From Mimachlamys varia (taxonomy: Eukaryota; Mollusca; Bivalvia; Pectinida; Pectinidae): 64,000 nucleotides of DNA. Position 1 is the first letter of the stretch. Each line of letters starts with the position of its first letter. Below are positions 35,057 to 45,900 of this stretch, one piece after another. Location: positions 53,772,322 through 53,836,321 of the forward strand of contig OX392528.1 of the NCBI GenBank assembly GCA_947623455.1, read 5' to 3'. The translations under genes were made by a program, and so were the position numbers. The notes beneath the pieces are model-generated. The model did not search any database. It worked only from the letters and a program-made list of their open reading frames with translations, and was not told the DNA's origin.

Positions 35057-35281
35057 CTAACAGTATTGATAACAATAACCACATTGGTCAGATTTCTTTA
35101 AATATATTATACAAACCAAAGATATTATCAGAAGTATTGACGCTAACAATACAGCAGCAAGAACTCCCAGTGGCATCGTGATCAGAGTGAGTTCTTCAAT
35201 GGAAAGTTTGGAGCCTATTATTCTTAACAAGACAGTATAGCATACGATTCCGAAAAGAATTGATTGCATTTTCAATGACAT
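35057..35281 (-). CDS. possible small two-pass membrane peptide (74 aa)
   Basis: An ORF with two hydrophobic segments: SILFGIVCYTVLL near residues 7-19 and GVLAAVLLASILLIISLVCI near 38-58. A short polar SKLSIEELT linker separates them, and a Lys-Lys plus Cys/Tyr-rich tail follows. No introns, partner motif or homologue recognised; the frame is open only back to 35345. It could be chance coding in AT-rich DNA, since hydrophobic codons are common there. Confidence 0.2.
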   Translation of the reverse strand: MSLKMQSILFGIVCYTVLLRIIGSKLSIEELTLITMPLGVLAAVLLASILLIISLVCIIYLKKSDQCGYCYQYC

Positions 35282-35399
35282 AAAGTTAGCATACAGTTGT
35301 GTTACATTAAATTCTCCTGTGGCTGTTTTTAGTGCGTTTGTATCCTAGCGCTTTCAATACTTCTGCTATGTCGTCTGGCTAAAGTCCTTAATTGAGACT

Positions 35400-35590
35400 G
35401 ACCAATAAGAATCATCGATAGAAACCTTTTCGAGACAACGACCAATCGACGCGCTCGTTTCATTTTCACAGGAAGTGGATCGCTGCTGGATCGGACTGAG
35501 TTGTATCTGATCGGGACTGACAACGAAGAAGGTGTCAAGAGCAAAACAAAAGAGGAATAGAAATGTTTGCACAAGGCAGATTTTGAAAGA
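35400..35590 (+). promoter_or_regulatory. candidate promoter with two CCAAT boxes and an ETS-like site
   Basis: CCAAT boxes at 35402-35406 and 35442-35446 (40 bp apart), an ACAGGAAGTG ETS-like site at 35469-35478, CpG-containing sequence around 35448-35495 and a TTTGAA (CHR-like) at 35582-35587. Paired CCAAT boxes followed by a TTTGAA element are known from animal cell-cycle promoters; applying that here is inference. It lies about 1.4 kb upstream of the plus-strand start codon and about 1.8 kb upstream of the minus-strand Thr-Pro gene, so it could serve both. Confidence 0.4.
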
Positions 35591-35777
35591 AAATATCTTC
35601 TTTCATCTCTTGGTAAACATTCGTATTGGATTGCATCCATGGACAATTTTGTTAGGCCTAATGACTCGGCCATGCTCTGTATCACTGATGATCAGCATCA
35701 GGGTTTTTACATGTCTACTGTAGGGTCAGGAATAAGATGTAGCTGCAATTTTTTTTCCAAGTATAACGGTTATCCAG
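35540..35777 (+). other. possible 5' untranslated first exon of the plus-strand gene
   Basis: A stretch ending in a donor-like CCAG/GTTAAG at 35777, placed just downstream of the candidate promoter and before the first coding exon, whose acceptor CCCTCAG ends at 36892. Joining the two gives no long continued frame into the ATG at 36903, so I treat it as untranslated. The start position is a guess. Confidence 0.3.
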
Positions 35778-36015
35778 GTTAAGTATAGACGAAGTAGGAC
35801 ACATACATCTGAAATTCTATCAATAATAAGTGATTTTTCGATCTGGAGCTATATATACAGTTTTCTCATTATGTTTTGCAATAATTGGTTGACTTCGAAA
35901 GAATAGCTGGTTAAACTTTTACATTCTGTACAGTAATGTTGACATATGTAAAATTATGAAAAATAGCCGGTTCAAAGTTGGTGAATAACAGGCTACTTTT
36001 GCCGGCAACCGGCTT

Positions 36016-36407
36016 TTAAAGGCCCAATATACGTAACTTCAGGAAAATATTCGTTAATCTGAAAAATTCTGAAAAAAAATCCAGTTGATAACCATGCAAA
36101 AATAAGCCTAAAACGAAGTAAACCTGAGCGGTAACTAGCGAGAAACTCCTGATAGAAAAATCAAAAGAATTGAAAATCATTCAGGTGGGGCCCACTTCAA
36201 TAACAAACCGCAGGTAGAAGACAGTCAAAATGGTCGCGTGTTTACAAATACCGAGTTTCAACTGCTGCCGTACCGATAACCGCGTAAGAATTCATCTTGA
36301 ATATTGCTGAAATCAGTTAATCTTAACTAAATCTATAAAAATAATAAATTATTAGGCTTGATTTTCGCATCAAGTTTTGCCGAAAGTTACGTATATTGGG
36401 CCTTTAA
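36016..36407 (+). mobile_element. TTAA-flanked MITE, copy 2 (392 bp), nested
   Basis: The same family as the 25363 copy in reverse orientation, with both termini and TTAA intact. It is inserted into an older repeat whose uninterrupted paralogue is at 12890-12990: removing the element and one TTAA restores CCGGCTTTTAATGAGAA. It lies just upstream of the first coding exon of the plus-strand gene. Confidence 0.88.
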
Positions 36408-36902
36408 TGAGAATCCTGATATATAAATGTATATTCACAACTTATTTAGAGTCTGGTCTAGAACAAAATAAGTTTAGGTTTAACACTCCCACTGAAAATA
36501 CTGATCAATCGCAGGTGCTTGGGTTCTAGAAAATAATAATTTTAAGCTATACTAGTCAGTAGTGGGGTTGTTAAATTTATTATCAGTGTAAGTGCATAGG
36601 GGTGTTAAACCTGAACTTATGATGTTCAAGAACCCTGTGGTTTTATTTTGCTCTAGATCTGTTATAACACTTAGGTGCCTGTGAGTCAGAAACTGCTTCT
36701 AATAAATCATTTGAAGTCTTGGTGACTGATATGAGATTTTCATTCAGGGGTTCTTAAGTAACCAGTTAATTTTACAAATAATCGTTTTAAAACATGCAGA
36801 GACGTATAAAGCACTTTCTCAGTTGAAAAGGAAATATTTTAGAATATTGGCATTGTATAATACACGGTGCACATTTGCATTTTTTCCCTCAGGATTTGAG
36901 TC

Positions 36903-39900
36903 ATGGCCTCAAGTGCAATATTCCCCCAGAAAAATCCAGACGTGAGGACCTATGGCTGTAGATCTAAGAGTCAGAACCGGCCAAGAGGAATTCTCATACA
37001 AAGGAAACAGAACAAGCTTACAACATCCAAAGTGCCTGAAATTACTGGCAAATTCAGTCTGTCAGGTTAGAAACTGATATTGATTGATAAAGTACATAAT
37101 TAAGTTATTCTGATATATATAATATAATATTATTTCAAATTAAAAAAGGTTTTGATGTTCATCTATCAGTTATCTTAATCCATTTACATATTACATTTGT
37201 TTCAGATGACTCCAGCGACCTTCCACTTCAAGAGATTAAAAGCTATAAAAGGTACATTAAAGGTTTACAAGAGAAAGTTTGAGAAAAAGACTTGGGGGGG
37301 GGGGGGGGGGTGGGGCTTGTAATCAGTCCAAAGGGCTCTGACTTTTCGATCCACATTGTCGGAAACTCACGGTACATTTCTCCATCATTTGTATACTGTG
37401 GGCTAAAACAGACAGGTCTATTTGGAGATTTTGACTTATCAGAATGGTTGTTTATCACAGCACTTGGTTAGATAATTTTACCTTGATACATTTCTGTAGG
37501 CATGATGTCAATGCTTGGTAGGATTTATTGTCATTTATGTTCAAACATAACCGTACACAACCCAAAGGTGCAGTAGCCATGTTGATTTGTATCATATAGC
37601 TATAAACTGGATATCCCCGCTGGATGTAGCGACATATAAAAGAACCAGTATTATTGGCTACTATTTTAGTACAAAAACAAGATTGACTGTCTGTTTTAGC
37701 CCACATATATACAAACGATAGAGAAGTGTACCATGGGTTTCTGACAATGTCCAATCCACTTAATACTGTTAATGTCTGATCAGAGGTCGGAATTCCTCCC
37801 TAAAGACCATTCTCAAAAGTGTTGTTATTCCCCTTGAAAGGCCACAATTGTGGATACAAGATGGATTTCGGGGAAGATTTTTTGTGATGATTTGGCGCCA
37901 TGTGACAATCGGATGACGCAATTCCCATTATGATGTCATAATTACATGGCGCAAATGTTTCCATGTTGAAGCATACAAGGGAGATAACACATTTGAGATA
38001 GGCCTATATATAGAAAGAAAATCTAACTACCCGTCCTCAGATTTCAGCAGTATTTAATTTATACTACTCAATTAAAAAAAAAAAATGATAAATTCAAATT
38101 TGATATTGTTGAAAAGAACTTATGTTTTTCCACTGGCATGTAATTGCATCACAGATCATTAAATGAATGTCTCCCAATTAAAAAAAAATCACCAGTTTCA
38201 AACACCTTCTTGAAAATGTCTGCCTTCATAGGATCTTGTGAGAGCTGTCTTTGTTAACTGTAATACCTATGAAATATCAAAAGATATTCATTCTATAATA
38301 GTGATACTTTTCACTAGTGAGAAATATGATTTCAATTTTCCTGATTGACCAATCAAAACACTGATAACAAAAGTAGGTTTTGTTATAAAAATGTTATGAA
38401 CATAATATCTAACTAGTGTTGCAAACATTTTGATATTTTTCACTCATGTTGTTCACTCATGAAAAATTTCAAAATATTAGCCCCAATTGTGAAATATATT
38501 TGGTATTACTGAAGACACTGTTAGATATCCTCTATATATATTTTGAATCTTGTGACTTTAAATAACACATTTTTGCGAAGATTTTTCCTTTAAACACCAG
38601 GACATGGAATGTAGGTAACCAGCTGTACTATATAACTATATACCTTTCATAGATGTTTGCATGTATACCTACAGGAAAGCTTCAAGTACCATACAGAAAA
38701 AGAAAGGCAATGCTACTCCAAAACAAAGACAGCCCAGAAAAACTGGCAAAGGAAGAGCGACAAAGAAACAAGTAAACACATCTTTAGTGGTGAGATTTTA
38801 GAACTAACTCGCTGTTTTTTCTGCATATTCTTGTAAGTACATTTCGATTAATTATTTGATCATTTAGTTGTGAAACAAAAAGTGTGGGTAAAAATTATTA
38901 GTTATTCGTGTGAAACATGCTTTTCCTCTCATTTTTGGCATAGCTATATATTGTTTATGAAAAAAAAACATTTAAAGAATGTACACTTGTAGCTTCAGTA
39001 ACGCAGCTGCAAGATCATATGAGGGTAGGATATATGTATACTAAACTACAATGAAAATGAATATTAAATATCATTTATCACACTGATGAAGTCTGAGAGA
39101 ATAAATAATAATTACTTGTCTCCTAGTGAGATCACATTTTCATATTCTGGCTTACACTTCAATAATAGATTGGGATATTATACTCCGATATTAATCTTTT
39201 GACTGAGGTAACTTGATTTTGCTCCATACTTAGTTGCAAGTTGTATTGCCCTTCATGTTTTATAACAAGACTTGATCTAAAATTGGATTGGATTGAATTG
39301 ATCTGAGGATTTAACAAAAAAATTGTATGTCTATAAATGAATATACCATTCATAATGAATTGAACTCATGTACAGGAAAATGCAAAGAAAAGAAAAGAAG
39401 AGAGCCATCTAGATCAAGAGATGAAGTCCACTCCTAAACGTAGCCTTGAGCTGGCCAGTCAGGTCTGGGTTAAGACCAAGGTCAGGGGTAGTGACAGCGA
39501 AGAAGACAGTATTGAGCTTCCGAGGCGAGACCAGGACATGACATGTAAGCTGACAATTCATTTCAGTACAGACAGTTCCCCAATATTTTGTTCCTCAATA
39601 CCCCACTGGATAATTAGCTCAACTTTACTCTCTGTGCACCAATTTTTGGATCATCTATGGGACAAGAAAACAAGTTTGATTCATTGATCAGTGTTTTTGC
39701 TACCTTGATCTTACAGCGACCAGGCCTTATTGAATTGGGAAAATAAAGTAGGATTTTCAGATAAATTGGGAAAATATTCTTGAAATTTGCTTCATTTTGG
39801 GAAAATGACACAAATTTTGACTGTGGGAAACAGCCTTATATCGGCTGTAAAAATGGGCAAACAAAGTCACTGTTGATGACATCAAAATAATCTCTTTGTT

Positions 39901-42900
39901 AAAAAGCAGTAAAATGACCATATATCTTCGAAAGTCGAGTGTTTTTTCCCCATGTTCTTTCAAAGGACAGGTATCAGCTTAGCAACTGGTCTGGTAGTTT
40001 TACCAGAGGTCTACCAAGTATATAGCTAGCCGTGTACCTTCAGTTTTGTTATAGCATATTCGCTGGGTGTAGAAAGTGAAAGTAAGCATAACTCTTAACT
40101 TGGAGTATAATGTATTGAGAAAGCAGTATTTTATTATACTGTCAAAGTAAGGTTAATATTAAGTCATGGCATTGTAATTGCAAGGTTTTTTTAGGCTACT
40201 GTCCAAGTTAACAATTCAGGTTTCTGTTGGGTTAAATATTTCATCATTTTTTTTTATGATTTCTCAAGTGTTACTTTTCGAGAGATTATATAACAAATGT
40301 TTTAACAGTAAAAAAAACTCTGCAGGGAAAGAAAATTGAGGCAAATTATGAAGATTTGTTTTGTTTGAAGCCTTAAGCAGTGAAACTTTTATTTGATGAC
40401 ACATTTCATCATTGTACTAAAATCTAATTAAAGTATGACTTCAATTCATTCAAAGGGCAAGAAAAAATATCTCTACTGATGCCTAAAATGACCTACAAGA
40501 ATCAGCATCAGCCTGTAGATAGGAAAGGTTCAGGTATTTGACATATTTTCTCAAGTATGTAAGCTATGTATTAGTGACAACATATTCTATTTCTTAAAAA
40601 AAAACCAGGAATAGTGGAAAAAATTATCTATGAAGTTCATGTCTTTTTTTTCATTCACATGGACAAAACTTTTGATATGACATATACATTGTACTGCTGA
40701 CACTTAAAGTCCAGTGAACAACTATTTGGTCTGAATTTGCTCTCATGCAGCTCCATATATTTGATACTACAAAGTCACATGGTAATCCCTATATACAGTT
40801 TATGTTTTAAGAGAACTACACTCTCATCTGACATAACAGGTATAACTCAGTGAATGATTTATATTTTCTGGCTAGAATGAAAATATATTGCTTCAGCTCC
40901 ATCACAGTTTTACAAACTAACTCTATAGTGCTACAGAGAGCTAGATATAAATAGAATGTAATTTGCTAAAAGATTGTATACTTTGTTAGGAGTATAAATT
41001 AATGATAACATTGATGAAACTCTTGTTTTAGAACTCAATAAACCTGGACACTACTCAATGTTAAATCTGAGTGCTGAGGAAGTGATGGAGGAAGATGATG
41101 AGTCCAGTGATGACCTCATTGAAGCAGGTACGGCCATAGGTCACACAAAGCCTGATGTCCTGGCTTCAAGGCTTTTCCTACATTCACCTTCAACACTACA
41201 GGAGAAAGAATGCACAGAGCAAAAACACGGTTTGTAGGTGTAAGGGTCTATGTATGCATTCGTATTAGTCATGTATTGTATTTTAAAAAAAACAAAAACT
41301 GTATTGTCTTTTTATGGAGAATCTTTATTTAAATTTATACCAAGAAATGTTAAAAAATTCTATTAAAAGTAGAAAAATTCCTGTCAGTGAAATTTGTCAC
41401 ACTTTCTTGTTAATCAACAGTTGCCTAGTTTTGATTGTGAGATTTTCTTGGGATTATGGGGTATCAAATATATTAGGTGGTTGCATGGATGGAACTCTTG
41501 ATAGCACACTTGCCTTTCATCATGGCCTTCGATTTGACATGAAAAAATCGGGGATCACCTGTCTGATCATGTTGATTTAGCCAACCACAATTAGATCTGG
41601 GCTATTCACATCGCCCTGCATCCGTGGTTCGTCCGTCTGCCACCGATCAATCCTCATCCATCGATCTTAAGCAGTTCTTAAGAATTGCGAGATGAATCAT
41701 TTCAAATTTCTTATGAAGGTTTTCCTTGGTTCCTAGTTATGCGTTGTTTAATTTTCAGACCGATCAAAATATCAATATGGCCGACAATCTTTGCTTTGAC
41801 AGTTTAAGACTTTTACTTTAAGCCCTTTGTTTACTGTAAAACTAGCTAGGGTTAATTTGGATTTATGTGTTGTCAAAAAAAATAATGAAAATTCAACAGA
41901 ATAGAGAAATATACCTTCCTGCAGCACTTTTTTAATTCACCACTTAAGTATCTGATTTGTCTCTGAAAGATATTGTATAGAAACTTAATTTGACCCATGA
42001 CATACACAAATACTGCTTGTAAATAATTTTGACCCTAAAGTTTCTCCAAATGCAAATTTCACAGTTGATATATTTGTCTTGTGTTTCAGAAAACAAAAAG
42101 GAACTTTTTGTACGTCCCCCTGTAGACCCTGTCACCAATGAAGAGTTTACTTACACCTATGAGTGGGTAACGGACACGGGTGGTTCACGTCCAGATAGTC
42201 GCCAGGCCAGTCAAGTAAAGGGCCATACAACACACACAACAACACAAAGTTCTAAAGGAATTTCATCTCTGAGTAAAGGTAAAAATTTCATAATGATTTT
42301 ATATCTACTGTAAAAATTCTATTTTTCTACCATTTTTAGCTCACCTGGTCCAAAGGACCAAGGTGAGCTTATGCCATACCCCGGCGTCCGTCGTCCGTCC
42401 GTCAACAATTGACTTCTTCTTCATAACCACTGATCAGAATTTAACTAAATTTGGTAGGAAGCATCCCTGTGTGGCTAGGATTCAAATTTATACAAATGAT
42501 GGGTCTGACCCCCCAGGGACCTGAGGGGTCCATTTGGCAATATTGATAAAAAAATGACTTCTTCTCTGGAACTAAGCAATGTAAGGCATTTATATTTCAG
42601 TGGTAGCATCCCTAGGTAGCTGGGATTCAAATTTATACAAATGATGGGGCTGACCCCCCAGGGGCCTGAGGGGCGGTGCCAAAAGTGTCTATTTGGCAAT
42701 ATTGATATTAACGACTTCTTCTCTGGAACTAAGCAATGTATGGCATTTATATTTCAGTGGTAGCATCCCTAGGTGGCTTGGATTCAAATTTATACAAATG
42801 ATGGGGCTGACCCCCCAGGGGCCTGAGGGGCGGGCCAAAAGTGTCTATTTGGCTATATTGATATAAACCACTTCTTCTCTGGAACTAAGCAATATATGGC

Positions 42901-45900
42901 ATTTATATTTCAGTGGTAGTATCCCTAGGTGGCTGGGATTCAAATTTATACAAATGATGGGTCTGACCCCGCCCAGGGGCTGAGGGGCGGGGCCAAAAGG
43001 GGTCCATTTGGTTGTATTCATATTAACGACTTCATCTCTTGATCTAAGCAATGTGAAACATTCATAGTTTAGTTGTAGCATCCCTAGGTGGCTGGGATTC
43101 AAATTTATACAAATGATGGGGCAGACCCCCCAGGGGCCTGAGGGACGGGGCCAAAAGGGGTCCATATGGTTGTATTCATATTAACGACTTCTTCTATGGA
43201 TCTAAGCAATGTGAAACATTCATATTTTAGTGGTAGCATCCCTAGGTGGCTGTGACTCAAATTTATACAAATGATGGGGCTGACCTCCCAGGGGCCTGAG
43301 GGGTGGGGCCAAAAGGGGTCCATATGGTTGTATTCATATTAACGACTTCTTCTCTGGAACTAAGCAATGTATGGCATTTATATTTCAGTGGTAGCATCCC
43401 TAGGTGGCTGGGATTCAAATTTATACAAATGATGGGGCTGACCTCCCAGGGGCCGGAGGGGCGGGGCCAAAAGGGGTCCATTTAGTTGTATTCATATTAA
43501 CGACATCTTCAACGAAAAATATGATTTTAGATTTGACCCAAGGGTCTGCCATGCCCTTTCAGACATCCCACTCCAAAACTATACAGAAAAAAACACAATC
43601 ATGATATTATCATTGATGTAAGGGTCTAGCCCAGCCCTAGGGACCTTGGTTCTCAGTTGAGCTTGAAAACAGTGAGTTGAGATACCCACCCATTAACCTA
43701 TCTTTAATTTATACAGATGTACTTCAAGGATAACTCTTTGGGTCTGTCCCTGCCCATAGCATCTTTTAGAAATATTTTACCATGATTACCTTGATACCAA
43801 TTTTTCCAGGTGAGCGATACAGGCCCTCTGGGCCTCTTGTTTATGCTTAGTCAGCCTCCAAACTTTTCGCAAAGTGGACAATTTCCGTGCGTAATTCCAC
43901 TTTTATAGTCAATAAAAGCAGTAAGTGCATTCATCCCCACATATTTATCTCGACTCTGACCCCTGATATTTCATTATGAACTAATCCAACCTTTTGAATT
44001 GGAAGAGTTCAACAGTGTTTTAACCCATTCACCCCTGAAATTTCCTAATGTACTACTCCAACATTTGAAATGGAAAAGTCCAAGGGTATCTCAAAGGAGT
44101 GATTGAGGAAAACTGGACTTGCCCGTTCTTTGATTGGTTTCAAATGTGACTTTGAGGATGAAACATGTCATTGTAATTGTATTTTCAAACTAGAAATCAT
44201 TAATTTATGCATTACAATGTGGGTAATTATAGTTTGACATTTCAAAGCAAAGAATTGCACTGTGTCATAAATCCAGATTAACTTGTTTCCATGAGTGACT
44301 GTCACTTTCTCCCTCTTGGATAGCAAAAATGATGATGGGATTACAGCTAGCATGTTTTTACAGCTCTTAAGACTAGTTCTGGAATAGTCCGGGAAGTGTG
44401 TGCTTTTTAATGATGTTCAGTTTAATGATGGGCAAGCAAGTTTATACATTAATATTCATTGTTCAGGGTTAAACTACCTTTTTCAATGTATTAGTCCAAA
44501 AGACTAGTCAAATTTTAAAGGTACGAGTCCAGAGGTATTGTAGAAGGGGGGGGGGGGGGGGTACAGAACACTTTAAATAATCTAAAATGAGTTTTGCTGT
44601 ATCCTGTGAACTAAATTTGTACCATTTTCTCTCCTTAAATAAGTTATAGATTAGAATATAAAAACAAAATAGAAAACTCGACTAGTCCACAGAACTAATA
44701 AACAGAGCATATTTGCTAGTCCTTCAGACTTTTTACTAGGACTAACAGACTAGTGTTAGTGTCGAACCCTGTGGTCATTTTGTCTTTCAATTGAGGCTCA
44801 CTTTTCCTTAGTTATCATTTATCTAAGCTTATGGAAGATAGAATATAGAAGTACTTCAATTTTACAGAAAATGTCAACAGGAAGTCAGGAACTTCAACAG
44901 AGCAGACCAACAGTGATGCCTACACGTACACATATGACTGGGTGACTGATTCAGGCACTGGTCATACTGGTCCAGTCATTAGCCTCTCCAGTAGGAACAT
45001 TGGTGGTCAGATCAAGAACTGCCCAGTTTCCAACGTGGGCAAACAAGGAAATCCAGGTAAACTTCAATGGTAAACCCACTGCATGCCCATCACTGTATTG
45101 CTGACAAAGGAGTGTTCAACTATAAGACAGATTAAGGCCCGTGTTCAATTGTTCAACTTTCAAGAACTAGTAGTGAGCAGTAATATGGTAATGTGTTTTT
45201 AGCATTTTGCATTATCCATCGTCGTCCGCTGTTCACTAACTTTACATTCAAGCAACTTCTTCCCAGTAACTGAAAGGCCCAGGGCACTGATATTATGCAT
45301 GTTGCATGCTGGGGTAAAGGGCTAACAAGTTTTATTCATGTGAATGACCTTGACCACATTCAAGGTCACAAGGGTCAAATATGTTAAGATCTTCAAAACA
45401 AATTATAGTGCCTAGAAAAATATCATATATAGGTCTTAATAGCCAGATTGCCCATAGCTATAAGCCTCTTGTTTCTTAACTTTTATTATCAGGGTATAAT
45501 GATATATAATTTGCTCTCATGTTGTTGGGCATGTATAATAAGAATGCAACATCCTGCATGTTTTAGATACCTGTGACAACACCTTGGTGAGAATTTCACA
45601 GAACTCTGGTAAGAGTGAGACCAAACACAAGGGCAAGGTGTCCCATGGCTACTTCAACTCAACCAAGAAGCCTGGTGCTCTAAGCATCGTCAAGGCTAAG
45701 TTTCCTGCAGATCTTTCTGTTATCACAAATAGCCCTTCCAAAGGTAAAGGTAGGCGTGAAATCAACTTTTCACAGCTTAAGTGATATTTCAGAAATTCAG
45801 TTCAGATGTTATATTCTAACACTACTCTTAATATAATTTAAATTGTACTATTAGGGGCTTGACCTCTTTGAATTTGAATATGGGCAGGACTCTGGGAGGG

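Noticed and set aside
42475..43604. Several ORFs with a repeated PSGPWG..PIICINLNPSHLG pattern
   Set aside because: Translation of a 158-bp tandem repeat in an intron.
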